Assembly (NCBI RefSeq): GCF_013141715.1
Contig: NZ_WHOA01000197.1
Span: forward strand, 1 to 64,000
Direction: 5' to 3'
From: Paenibacillus phytorum
Lineage (GTDB): Bacteria > Bacillota > Bacilli > Paenibacillales > NBRC-103111
DNA: 64,000 nucleotides
The notes under the pieces are model-generated. The model was given only the letters and a program-made list of their open reading frames with translations, did not search any database and had not been told where the DNA came from. Position numbers and translations under genes: made by a program. Shown here piece after piece: positions 16,778 to 24,964 of this stretch. Every line of letters starts with the position of its first letter. The first letter of the stretch is position 1.

Positions 16778-17407
16778 TTGTTTACATGGGTGAAATTTAT
16801 CCTAACCTGTATTGATTTTGTACCTATGATTTTATTCGCATTATTACTATTCAGACAAAGAGTCAAACCGTATTGGATACAAATAACGCTCGCTGCACTC
16901 GCAGGAACGATGGTCGCTTATTTTGACAATTGGCCTTTACTATACATTTGTATTATTTGTTCGCTGCTTATGATGGTTTGGAAATTTAGCCTTGTACCGA
17001 CTTTAATCATAGCTTTATCCGGGTATATTCTGTCGGTCATCGTATCTACGATTGTTCTCTTTTGTTGTGATTTAACCGATCTTGCTGCTTACACGGATAT
17101 CAAGGATGACTCGTTAACAACTAATTTGATATTACTTTTGACCATTATAACGAAATGCGGCGTTCTTCTTGTCATTCATAAGCTTCGGCTCGGATTTACT
17201 TTTCTCTCGAATTATACGAGAATACCGCTGACTAAGGAAAATGCTGGCTTCTATCTCTTCATTGTTGTTGTTATTATTGGAATTACATACCGTCATTCCT
17301 ATCCGGATAGCGTGCTAAGCGCGCTGATGCCGATCCAAATGCTAAGTATGGCAACTGTTCTCTTCATCTATGTCATGCTAGGTAAGGAACTTGGCTTTCA
17401 AAGATGA
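16778..17407 (+). CDS. Polytopic membrane protein
   Basis: A 209-residue protein that is almost entirely hydrophobic, with about six membrane segments. It resembles the membrane-embedded N-terminus of GHKL/AgrC-type sensor kinases, but the protein ends (GKELGFQR) where a kinase domain would begin. The start is TTG with GAGGG nine bases upstream. It is divergent from a LytTR response regulator, so a sensory role is plausible. Its last 30 bases overlap the convergent gene at 17378-18019. No catalytic motif is visible. Confidence 0.65.
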   Translation: MFTWVKFILTCIDFVPMILFALLLFRQRVKPYWIQITLAALAGTMVAYFDNWPLLYICIICSLLMMVWKFSLVPTLIIALSGYILSVIVSTIVLFCCDLTDLAAYTDIKDDSLTTNLILLLTIITKCGVLLVIHKLRLGFTFLSNYTRIPLTKENAGFYLFIVVVIIGITYRHSYPDSVLSALMPIQMLSMATVLFIYVMLGKELGFQR

Positions 17408-18019
17408 GTGCCGGGGGCTAGATTCAGCTTCCACAACAAACCCTGTATTGCGAGCCTCGTATTCAAGAAGAGTCTGGTGATATTTCTTTTGCGGCATAGC
17501 GGCGATGGTAACACTAGGACCTTCTTCATAATCATTAAAATAAAGTTTGCCTTCTGAGGGGGCATACTTTTTTATTTTGTTCAGATTGACGAAAAGATGC
17601 ATGTCCAATTTCACAAAATGATGATCCGTCAATGTTTCTATGAAACTCGTGAACGCCACAAGAGATTCTACGTTTTCTTCTATGATGCCATCAGGCGAAA
17701 CATATTGTATCGATTTGATACCAAACTCAACATACCAAACGTTATCTAAATGGATTTGAATAGAAGATAGCGAAGACGAGGCTTCTTCTAAATATCCTGC
17801 TTTTATTAGTAAATCGGTGTAAGGATATTGGTATGCTTGTGATAGCTTTCTCAAGGTGTCAGGGGATGGCTTGATGACATCATTCGTGGTACGATTACGT
17901 CCGAGCTCTAGATCCCTAATATAGGCATGAGACAAGCCGCTTTTACTTGCAACTTTACGCAAGGACAATTTACCTCGTAACGTCTCTAGAAACTTGCCAA
18001 AGTGATTGCCGGGTTCCAA
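17378..18019 (-). CDS. Xre-type HTH regulator with LytTR-like C-terminus
   Basis: A protein of about 213 residues. The N-terminal lambda-repressor-type HTH is clear (LRKVASKSGLSHAYIRDLE). The C-terminal part has the pattern of a LytTR domain (VWYVEFGIKSIQYVSPDG, sLxxF..L..H.F..L, HLFVNLNKIKKY, LYFNDYEEG). TTG at 18019 is preferred, with GGGAGGTG seven bases upstream; an upstream TTG at 18058 lacks a site. The gene overlaps the convergent membrane-protein gene by 30 bases. It is next to another LytTR regulator and sigI, suggesting a regulatory island, although its target is unknown. Confidence 0.75.
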   Translation of the reverse strand: MEPGNHFGKFLETLRGKLSLRKVASKSGLSHAYIRDLELGRNRTTNDVIKPSPDTLRKLSQAYQYPYTDLLIKAGYLEEASSSLSSIQIHLDNVWYVEFGIKSIQYVSPDGIIEENVESLVAFTSFIETLTDHHFVKLDMHLFVNLNKIKKYAPSEGKLYFNDYEEGPSVTIAAMPQKKYHQTLLEYEARNTGFVVEAESSPRHSSLKAKFLT

Positions 18020-18162
18020 ATGAAACACCTCCCATGCCTTTAATTGTATAGGATTCAAGGTTAAAATGAAACCGTACTTTAGGTTTTATTTGCCATTAGG
18101 TGCCCAATTGGACATCTATGGTATAATAAATTTACTTTTTATTTCTGATTACATATAATTGT

Positions 18163-18192
18163 ACCCCCCGAATTGTTATACATAGGGACGAA
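18163..18192 (+). promoter_or_regulatory. Possible SigI-type promoter before sigI
   Basis: ACCCCCC (18163-18169) followed by CGAA (18189-18192) resembles the CCCCC / CGWA elements of SigI-dependent promoters, as expected for autoregulation. The spacing is a little longer than I would expect, so this is tentative. Confidence 0.35.
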
Positions 18193-18216
18193 ACTACTAT
18201 ACTGTGAGGTGGAACG

Positions 18217-18996
18217 GTGCTACTGGTACTATTCAAAAAGTTCCTTGGAAAGAAGGAACCCCAGGGACAAAGTGAACCGCATGCCTCTTCCCTTGAGGTA
18301 ACCATACATCAAATTCAAGCAGGAGACCTACGACTTAGGAATCAATTTATTGCTGACTACCAGCCCTATGTGGCTAAAGTTACAAGTAGGTTCTGCAAGC
18401 GATATATCGACCCCGCACGAGATGACGAATTCAGTATCGCTTTAGCAGCGTTTAATGAAGCAATTAATCAGTATTCTTCCGTTATGGGAAGGTCTTTCCT
18501 AGGCTTCGCAGAAACGGTCATGCGGAGGAGATTAATTGATTTCTTACGCAAAGAACAGCGTTTCAAAGGACAGATTCCTTACAGCTCGTTCGATCAAGAA
18601 GATGATGAAGATAACCTACTCAATCCAATTGAGGTTCATCAAGCTATCGAAGCTTATGAAAAGCAAAAGGGACTTGAAGAACGGCGAAGTGAAATTATGG
18701 ATTTTAGCCGATGTTTAAGTGATTTTGATATCGATTTCTCTGAATTGACAGAAGCATCCCCTAAACACGACGATTCCAGGCAAATGCTGTTCGGTATCGG
18801 CCGCACGCTAGCACAGGATGCAGAGCTTATGCGTACTCTTCTGACGAAACGGCAGCTGCCGATTAAAGAGCTGCTGGAGCAAGTTCAGGTTTCCAGAAAA
18901 ACATTGGAGCGAAACCGTAAGTATTTGATTGCGATAGCTCTCATCTTTAACGGACCCTACCCTTACTTGCGAGATTATTTACATATTCGAGAATGA
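18217..18996 (+). CDS. sigI: RNA polymerase sigma-I factor
   Basis: A 259-residue sigma-70-class factor of the SigI type. The region 2-like part (about 40-120) contains NQFIADYQPYVAKVTSRFC and SFLGFAETVMRRRLIDFLRK. A C-terminal SigI-specific helical domain carries LPIKELLEQVQVSRKTLERNRKYLIAIAL. In Bacillales SigI responds to heat or cell-wall stress, and in clostridial relatives to polysaccharides. The start is GTG with GAGGTGG upstream. The gene is followed after 29 bases by its anti-sigma gene rsgI, the usual operon. Confidence 0.93.
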   Translation: MLLVLFKKFLGKKEPQGQSEPHASSLEVTIHQIQAGDLRLRNQFIADYQPYVAKVTSRFCKRYIDPARDDEFSIALAAFNEAINQYSSVMGRSFLGFAETVMRRRLIDFLRKEQRFKGQIPYSSFDQEDDEDNLLNPIEVHQAIEAYEKQKGLEERRSEIMDFSRCLSDFDIDFSELTEASPKHDDSRQMLFGIGRTLAQDAELMRTLLTKRQLPIKELLEQVQVSRKTLERNRKYLIAIALIFNGPYPYLRDYLHIRE

Positions 18997-19025
18997 GGAA
19001 AGCATAAAGAAAGGAAGAACAGCGC

Positions 19026-20396
19026 ATGAACAAGGGAATCGTAATGGAATTAAGCGAGAGCTCCATTATTGTCATGAATCCAGAGGGTCGGTTCGATAAG
19101 CTTCCGAGGGGAACGCGGAATTGTGAAGTCGGGGAAGAGATACTATACGCACCTGTGAAGCGGCGTATGCGTGTACCGCAAATGGCTATTGCATCGGGAC
19201 TGGCAGCGGCAATCGTACTATGCTTTGTCTTAGTATCAACGTTGACAGGAACCGTTCCAAGTGGCCAAGTGGTTGCTTACGTAACCATTGATATCAATCC
19301 TAGTGTAGAAATAGGAATTGATAATGATGAAGTTGTACAGGATTTAATTGGGTTAAACTCAGATGGTGTTGATCTAATTCAAACATTAGTCTATAAGGGT
19401 AAGTCGTTAGAAGCTGTCACATCTGATATTTTAGACAAAGCCGAGCAGGGAGCACTTGCTAGAGGTGAAGGAGATATCATCATCAGCTCTACGATTGTAG
19501 AACAAAAAACGGATGTGAATGATCAGGCGATTGCTACAAAGCTGAAAGCTCAGGTCAGTAAGCATATAGAGCAAACCCATCCGGATCAAATTAAAAATTA
19601 TGAAGTGACTGCATTCGCCGCCCCGCAAGAAGTAAGACAAGAGGCGAAGGCCAGCGGTGTATCTGCCGGGAAGTACGCGATATATTTGAATGCGGTAGAC
19701 AATGGTGCGAAAGTATCTCTCGACGACATCAAAACAGTGTCGATTCATCAACTCGCGAAGGATAACGGCGGGATTGATAAATTAGTAAAGCCGGATAAAC
19801 CGATCGATAAATCGTCTCTGCAAAGGCTAATCGCAGATGAAAAATCCGGAAAGCTCAGCGAGAAAATTCAGCAAATTCAGGACGAGAAATCGGCCAAAGA
19901 CAAGAACAACGATAAAAATGATAAGAACGATAAGAGTAACAATAGTAAGAACGGTAATAATGGCAAAGCTACGGTGAAACCAACACCGACACCGTCTTCG
20001 AAGAATGACAAGAACAACAGGAACGACAATAATAATAAGAACGACGATAATAATAAGAATGACAACAAGAACGACAACAAGAACGATAACAAGAACGATA
20101 GAAATGGCAATGATCGTAATAATGACAACAAATCAACGCCAAAGCCGAACCGCTCAGGTGATGACAATGAGGATGATTCCAAGAAAGAGTCATCCTCAAA
20201 ACCTAGAGCAACATCAACGCCTAAGCCTACTGATAAACCTTCCAGTAAGCCAACAAGCTCAAGTAAACCGACGGAAAAGCCAACTGCCAAGCCAACGCAG
20301 AAACCGAAATCGGAAAATGATAGAAGCACCATTTTCCCTTGGAGCTGGAGCGATCGGAACAAGGATTCAAAAAACCGCGATGATAATAGGGATTAG
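19026..20396 (+). CDS. rsgI: Anti-sigma-I factor RsgI
   Basis: A 456-residue membrane anti-sigma factor. Residues 1-50 form the cytoplasmic SigI-binding domain (KGIVMELSESSIIVMNPEG). There is one membrane helix at ~53-75. An extracellular domain follows (VVAYVTIDINPSVEIGID at ~82-99, to about 285), then a long disordered tail rich in Asn, Asp and Lys and then Pro, Ser, Thr and Lys. In clostridial RsgI proteins the outer end is a carbohydrate-binding or catalytic sensor; here no such domain is visible, and the tail may instead reach into the cell wall. AAAGGAAG precedes the start. A strong terminator follows. Confidence 0.92.
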   Translation: MNKGIVMELSESSIIVMNPEGRFDKLPRGTRNCEVGEEILYAPVKRRMRVPQMAIASGLAAAIVLCFVLVSTLTGTVPSGQVVAYVTIDINPSVEIGIDNDEVVQDLIGLNSDGVDLIQTLVYKGKSLEAVTSDILDKAEQGALARGEGDIIISSTIVEQKTDVNDQAIATKLKAQVSKHIEQTHPDQIKNYEVTAFAAPQEVRQEAKASGVSAGKYAIYLNAVDNGAKVSLDDIKTVSIHQLAKDNGGIDKLVKPDKPIDKSSLQRLIADEKSGKLSEKIQQIQDEKSAKDKNNDKNDKNDKSNNSKNGNNGKATVKPTPTPSSKNDKNNRNDNNNKNDDNNKNDNKNDNKNDNKNDRNGNDRNNDNKSTPKPNRSGDDNEDDSKKESSSKPRATSTPKPTDKPSSKPTSSSKPTEKPTAKPTQKPKSENDRSTIFPWSWSDRNKDSKNRDDNRD

Positions 20397-20439
20397 TAGG
20401 AGTTAAAAGAATAGAATATATACATAAGCACCCTAGATG

Positions 20440-20488
20440 AACACCCTAGGCATACTTCACTTTCACGTGAAGCTATGCCTAGGGTGTT
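20440..20488. terminator. Strong convergent terminator hairpin
   Basis: AACACCCTAGGCATA (20440-20454) pairs perfectly with TATGCCTAGGGTGTT (20474-20488), and an inner CTTCAC/GTGAAG extends the stem. It lies between the convergent rsgI and PepSY genes and probably ends both. Confidence 0.8.
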
Positions 20489-20498
20489 TATGTATGTT

Positions 20499-21659
20499 TT
20501 ATTCGGCAGAGCTCATTGAAGGAACCATAGTTGCTGGAGGAGATTCTTTGATGCGGGAAGAGCTTTTACTTCTCCGGCGTGCTCTAGCTTTGAATTGCCA
20601 AATGACCAAACCAGTAATCATGAGGAACAGGGGCATCATCCCCATGAGAAAGCTTCCGATTCTTACAGGTTCACCACCCCAAACAGCGAAATGCAAACCT
20701 CTTTTCCAGGCACTGTAAAACGCCATAGGAGCATTTGGGTTGGTTTTACCTAAAATTTCACCCGTATAGGGATCTTCATAGACGGTAACATTGCTGGAAC
20801 CACTTGGACTGTAACCTTCTTTCATCGCTAACTGATAAGTCTGATCAGGCTTCGTGGGTAGTTGAACTCGGACCAGCTCAAGGTTAGGAAATCGTTCTTG
20901 CGCGTTTTGAACGATGGTGTCAAGAGAAAGCGGTGAACCGTTCATCTTTGTTGTTTTGCTCCAAGAGGCAGCTGCTTCGATTTTGGTCGACAATCCGAAC
21001 CATCCAAGCACATATTTATCAAGTTGATATACCGTACCTGTGAGGGCGAAGACGAGAAGGAAAGGAATGGTTATTATACCGACTGTTTTATGTAGTCCTA
21101 AATTGAGGGCAAGCTTACCTTTGTTTCTAATAATTCGGAAGCCAAGAGCGAATTTGCGAAGGCCAGGCCACCACAGATAAGCACCAGTGACTAGAATGAT
21201 GATGAGACCGATACCCATGAAGCCGGCGACAATGGAAGCATTAGCTTTACCAAGTACATCCTGAGCAAGTAAATAACGGTGTATTTGCAGCACCTTCGTA
21301 AAGAAAACATTTCTACTAGGTCCAACAGGCCCAAGTACATGGGCGGTACCTGGATCAACGTAAACATTTTGCGTCGAAGCTTTGCCACTCACGTCTTTGG
21401 TTAGTCTTACCTGATAAAGACCATCTTCTGTCGGAAGCTCGATTCGATCCATTTTGAACCTTGGAAAAGCTTGCTCCACACCCTGCTGAACGTCGAGTAG
21501 TGAGGCATGACCTGGCGTAGGCTGATAAAGCTGTGGATGTATCCATTTCTCTACATCATTTTCAATGACAAGCAGACTGCCTGTCGTGCAGATGACAACA
21601 ATGAATAAGCCTAGAAGTAAACTTACCCAAAGATGAATTTGTAATAATAATTTACGCAT
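20499..21659 (-). CDS. PepSY-associated TM-helix protein, iron-linked
   Basis: A 386-residue membrane protein with the PepSY_TM layout: an N-terminal helix (LLLQIHLWVSLLLGLFIVVI) with a conserved His, two PepSY-like extracytoplasmic domains, and further helices carrying HRYLL, HKTVG and HFAVWGG. Such proteins often accompany siderophore uptake and may act as membrane ferric reductases. ATG 21659 is chosen, with GAAGGGG six bases upstream; an upstream in-frame ATG at 21674 lacks a site. Two Fur-box-like sites precede the gene, so iron repression is expected. No siderophore transporter is adjacent. Confidence 0.88.
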   Translation of the reverse strand: MRKLLLQIHLWVSLLLGLFIVVICTTGSLLVIENDVEKWIHPQLYQPTPGHASLLDVQQGVEQAFPRFKMDRIELPTEDGLYQVRLTKDVSGKASTQNVYVDPGTAHVLGPVGPSRNVFFTKVLQIHRYLLAQDVLGKANASIVAGFMGIGLIIILVTGAYLWWPGLRKFALGFRIIRNKGKLALNLGLHKTVGIITIPFLLVFALTGTVYQLDKYVLGWFGLSTKIEAAASWSKTTKMNGSPLSLDTIVQNAQERFPNLELVRVQLPTKPDQTYQLAMKEGYSPSGSSNVTVYEDPYTGEILGKTNPNAPMAFYSAWKRGLHFAVWGGEPVRIGSFLMGMMPLFLMITGLVIWQFKARARRRSKSSSRIKESPPATMVPSMSSAE

Positions 21660-21677
21660 AATGGCCCCTTCCATAAC

Positions 21678-21692
21678 TGAGAATGATTATCA
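21678..21692. promoter_or_regulatory. Fur box (one mismatch)
   Basis: TGAGAATGATTATCA matches the Bacillus 7-1-7 Fur box TGATAATNATTATCA at 14 of 15 positions. It lies 19 bases before the PepSY gene start. Confidence 0.7.
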
Positions 21693-21713
21693 AAATCACG
21701 AGTCTGTTTAGAA

Positions 21714-21728
21714 TGATAATGATTATCA
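21714..21728. promoter_or_regulatory. Fur box (exact 7-1-7 match)
   Basis: TGATAATGATTATCA matches the 7-1-7 Fur box exactly. It is placed over the likely promoter of the PepSY gene, 36 bases upstream of the first site. Confidence 0.85.
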
Positions 21729-21784
21729 CTTTCATTGTCAATACATTTATGGCTATTAAAGTTCGATTGTTATCACTGAATGAA

Positions 21785-21798
21785 TGATAGCGTTTACA
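21785..21798. promoter_or_regulatory. cre-like site
   Basis: TGATAGCGTTTACA fits the relaxed catabolite-responsive-element consensus TGWNANCGNTNWCA. It lies between the PepSY gene and the aldo/keto reductase gene and could place the latter under CcpA control. A match of this quality can also arise by chance. Confidence 0.35.
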
Positions 21799-21892
21799 AT
21801 TACCTGTTTCATGGAAAGTAGAACCGAGTTGTATTACAATAGTTGCAAGCGCAATTATGAATGATTTTCTTAGTTTGAAGGGAGATTTTGGC

Positions 21893-22906
21893 TTGAGATA
21901 TTCGGCTTTCGGTAAATCTGGCTACAACGTTTCATCACTTGGATTTGGTGCTATGAATCTTCCAGGTGTACCTCTAGAACAGGCAAGAGAAGCATTGAAT
22001 TACGCCTTGGATCACGGCATTAATTATATCGATACGGCAGCAGCATACCGGAACAGCGAGGAAATTATTGGCGAATGCATCTCCCATCGCAGACAGGAGT
22101 ATTTTCTAGCGACGAAGACAGGGGCACGTGATTACGAGACTGCCAAAGCGGAGATTGAGAGAAGCTTGGTTCGGATGAAAACAGACCATGTAGATTTACT
22201 GCAAATTCACTACGTGAACTATGTAAGCGAGTTTAAGAAAGCGATGGATATTGGCGGCGCCTATGAAGCTGCACTTGAGGCTCAGCGGGAAGGGAAAGTA
22301 CGATTTATTGGTATTTCCGGTCACCGTCCAGATTTACTGGCGAAATGGATCGCCAAAGGGCAATTTTCGCAGATTTTGTTTCATCTCAATTTGGCGCAGC
22401 CGTTTGCACTTGATGAGCTGATTCCAAAAGCGACAGAGATGGATTTAATGAAAGTGGCGATGAAGCCTCTGTCCGGCGGGTTCATTCAGCCGGTTGATCG
22501 TGCGATCCGCTATCCTTACAGTCAAGACGTGCATGTGACGATTTCTGGGATGGTGAGTATCAAGGAAGTGCAAGAAAACTTGGCTGCGCAGGAGAAGGAA
22601 GTAGGGGCCGAGGAGCGTCAGGAGTTGGAGCAATTAGCTATAGAGCTGGGTCAACATGATTGCAGACGCTGCAATTATTGTTCATGTCCGCTCGAAATCT
22701 CAATTCCAGACGTGATGATTGCGAGTAGATTTAGAGAGAAATTCGGATTGCTGCCGAAGGGCGACGGATTTTTCCAAAGACAAAAGGATAGAATAGTAGG
22801 CTGTGCAGACCATGATCCTTGCAAAGAGAAACCGCTTTGCGAAGAGAAGTGTCCTTACCAGCTGCCCATGCAGTCCGTGGTGCAGAAGGCCGCATCTTTT
22901 TATTAA
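21893..22906 (+). CDS. Aldo/keto reductase with C-terminal Cys cluster
   Basis: A protein of about 337 residues. The AKR barrel is clear: FGKSGYNVSSLGFGAMNLP, then GINYIDTAAAYRNSEEIIG with the catalytic Asp/Tyr, a Lys in LATKTG, and HVDLLQIHYV with the His. After the barrel come DCRRCNYCSCPLEI and GCADHDPCKEKPLCEEKCPY, a pair of Cys-rich segments as in AKRs predicted to bind an Fe-S cluster. The substrate is unknown. The start is placed at TTG 21893, eight bases after AAGGGAGA; an ATG at 21857 has no ribosome binding site. It is followed by a 9-bp repeat array and pepA. Confidence 0.87.
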   Translation: MRYSAFGKSGYNVSSLGFGAMNLPGVPLEQAREALNYALDHGINYIDTAAAYRNSEEIIGECISHRRQEYFLATKTGARDYETAKAEIERSLVRMKTDHVDLLQIHYVNYVSEFKKAMDIGGAYEAALEAQREGKVRFIGISGHRPDLLAKWIAKGQFSQILFHLNLAQPFALDELIPKATEMDLMKVAMKPLSGGFIQPVDRAIRYPYSQDVHVTISGMVSIKEVQENLAAQEKEVGAEERQELEQLAIELGQHDCRRCNYCSCPLEISIPDVMIASRFREKFGLLPKGDGFFQRQKDRIVGCADHDPCKEKPLCEEKCPYQLPMQSVVQKAASFY

Positions 22907-22920
22907 TTTGAGAGACAATA

Positions 22921-22992
22921 GAAACTACAGAAATTATAGAAATTACAGAAATTACAGAAACAATTGAAATTACAGAAATTATAGAAACTACT
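22921..22992. repeat. Eight 9-bp tandem repeats before pepA
   Basis: Eight consecutive 9-base units close to GAAATTACA fill exactly 72 bases between the aldo/keto reductase stop and the pepA ribosome binding site. The frame through the repeats has no start codon, so it is treated as noncoding. Slippage here would change the leader length. Confidence 0.85.
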
Positions 22993-23012
22993 TGAGGTTA
23001 GGAGAATTACCT

Positions 23013-24521
23013 ATGTTTGCAAAAATTACGGATGTAACGACGGGCGTATTTACGTCATTGATGGATAATGAAACGGGGGCAGACGCTATCCTCGTCTGCC
23101 TAAGTGAAGCTGAGCTGCGCCAGGACATCGTCCTCGGACTACCGCAGCTCGATCAGGCCCTTGAGCGCATGCGCGCAAAGGGCCTATTCACTGGCGCCTC
23201 AGGCGAGCTCGAGGCGCTGCCGACCCACGGGCTGCTGCCGTACGCGTACGTGCTCGTTGCGGGGCTCGGCCCCGCAGCGTCACGCGATACGCTGCGTGCA
23301 GCCGCGGTGTTCGCAGCGCGTAAAGCACTCGCGCTGCAGTTCGAACGCTTGGCGCTGAAGCTGCCAAGCGGGTTCGACAGCCGGTCAGCCGCCTCGGCGC
23401 TGACCGAAGGGCTGCTCCTCGGTACGTACCGCATCGCGGCGTACCGCAAGAACGAGCCTGCGCGCGCAGAGCTGCGCCAGGCGGTGTTGCTCACAGAAGC
23501 GGCTGCGGATGCAGCGCTTCTGGAGGGGGCGATCGCAGCCGCTGAGGCGGTTGCGGAGGGCACGAACTATGCCCGGGATCTTACGAACCTCCCGGGCAAT
23601 AAGCTCATTCCGGCTTCCATCGCAGAGGAAGCCGTTCGGCTCGCCCAGCACTACGGCTTCGCCTGTGAAGTGCTGGACGAGCACGAGATTGCCGCCCGCG
23701 GGATGGGCGGCCTTACCGCGGTTGGCACAGGCAGCGTCAACCCGCCTCGCATGATCACCCTGCAATATAAGGGTGATCCAGATTCCGCCGACGTGCTGGG
23801 CCTCGTCGGCAAGGGCGTGACCTTCGATACCGGCGGGATCTCGATGAAGAAGCCCGACGGCATGGAAGAAATGATCAGCGATATGGGCGGAGCCGCTACA
23901 CTGCTCGGTGCCCTGCATGTCGTCGGTCAACTTAAGCCGAAGGTGAATCTGGTCGTGGTTATCCCTGCGGCGGAGAACATGACGTCTGGCTCTGCCTATC
24001 GTCCCGGTGATATCGTCACAATGCTCAGCGGACATTCCGTGGAAGTGTTGAATACGGACGCGGAAGGCCGCATTATATTGGCAGATGGCTTGACCTACGC
24101 CAAGCAGCTGGGAGCGAATCGCCTGATTGATGTTGCAACATTAACAGGGGCCATTTTAATCTGCTTCGCCGATGTCGCGACTGGCGCTGTTACGAACGAT
24201 GACGAGTTTCTGAAACCGCTGCTCCAAGCAGCTTCGGCGGCTGGAGAAAAAGTATGGCAGCTGCCAAACTATCCGGAGTATCGTGCCATGCTGAAGAGTG
24301 ATGTCGCCGATATCAAGAATGCGACTTCATCTGATCGCTGGGCAGGAGCCATAACAGCAGGTCTATTCATCGGCTACTTCGCCGAAGAAACGCCTTGGAT
24401 CCATCTGGATACAGGCGGCACGGCTTGGTTATGGTCGGCCAAAGGCATCGAGCCTAAAGGTGCAACAGGTGTCATGGTTCGTACTTTAGCGGCTTATCTG
24501 TGTGGGGACGAACTTAACTAG
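23013..24521 (+). CDS. pepA: Leucyl aminopeptidase (M17)
   Basis: A cytosolic M17 aminopeptidase of 502 residues that removes N-terminal amino acids, using two metal ions in a hexamer. The catalytic C-terminal domain shows VGKGVTFDTGGISMKK, ISDMGGAATLLGAL and the family signature NTDAEGRIILADGLTYA. The N-terminal domain is variable, as usual. ATG 23013 has AGGAG eight bases upstream; an earlier TTG-type opening at 22992 falls at the end of the repeat array. Bases ~23090-23760 are strikingly GC-rich with many Ala codons, unlike the two ends of the gene. Confidence 0.95.
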   Translation: MFAKITDVTTGVFTSLMDNETGADAILVCLSEAELRQDIVLGLPQLDQALERMRAKGLFTGASGELEALPTHGLLPYAYVLVAGLGPAASRDTLRAAAVFAARKALALQFERLALKLPSGFDSRSAASALTEGLLLGTYRIAAYRKNEPARAELRQAVLLTEAAADAALLEGAIAAAEAVAEGTNYARDLTNLPGNKLIPASIAEEAVRLAQHYGFACEVLDEHEIAARGMGGLTAVGTGSVNPPRMITLQYKGDPDSADVLGLVGKGVTFDTGGISMKKPDGMEEMISDMGGAATLLGALHVVGQLKPKVNLVVVIPAAENMTSGSAYRPGDIVTMLSGHSVEVLNTDAEGRIILADGLTYAKQLGANRLIDVATLTGAILICFADVATGAVTNDDEFLKPLLQAASAAGEKVWQLPNYPEYRAMLKSDVADIKNATSSDRWAGAITAGLFIGYFAEETPWIHLDTGGTAWLWSAKGIEPKGATGVMVRTLAAYLCGDELN

Positions 24522-24867
24522 TTTTTATGGCCGTGATGGGCAGGATCAGATTAGGATGCTTCTGAAGCAGTTTTTGAAAAACGCTACTAATTGCTCCCAC
24601 GCCATATGAAATAAATAGCAGTCTTTAGGAGCTCTTATTTGTCTTAAATAAGCTTGCTTGCAGCAAATAGAAGCCCCTAAAGGCTCTAATGTACAGAGGA
24701 ATGGAAGAAATCGGTGTCATCTTATGAGGATAGAAGTCTCTAAAGACTCTTATTTAGCGATTTTCACACGATTTTCTCTAAATAACAGCTTCTGGAGACT
24801 CCTAATTGGGAAGTATCACTTACATAAGCTCCCCTCAATCTAGTGCTTACCGGGGTTTATCTAACAC
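24522..24867. repeat. Intergenic palindromic repeats, AATA-AGnCT-CTAA type
   Basis: No gene is seen. Four copies of a ~27-bp palindromic unit lie at about 24611-24640, 24665-24690, 24728-24755 and 24777-24807, of the form AAATAnnAGYCYCTAAARRCTCTTATT. The stems differ but stay paired, for example AGTCT/AGACT in one and AGCC/GGCT in another. This family is distinct from the one at 11231 and 15518. Confidence 0.55.
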
Positions 24868-24957
24868 AAAAAAATCACCCGTCATCGAGTTACCGTCATT
24901 CAACCATGAAGTACTATGGTTGAATGGCGTAATAACTCAAGGCAGGGTGATTTTTTT
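24868..24957. terminator. Long bidirectional terminator
   Basis: AAAAAAATCACCC (24868-24880) pairs with GGGTGATTTTTTT (24945-24957). Further inner stems are GAGTTA/TAACTC and TCATTCAACCAT/ATGGTTGAATG. It lies between pepA and the convergent membrane-protein gene. Confidence 0.85.
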
Positions 24958-24964
24958 TATCTTC

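Noticed and set aside
19877..20406. Alternative frames over the rsgI tail
   Set aside because: They arise from the simple-sequence repeat; the rsgI frame is continuous and typical.
22921..22992. A coding repeat (Glu-Ile-Thr type) in the 9-bp array
   Set aside because: The frame is bounded by TGA on both sides and has no start codon.
23104..24035. Long frames overlapping pepA
   Set aside because: Same cause: GC-rich coding DNA lacks stop codons in other frames.
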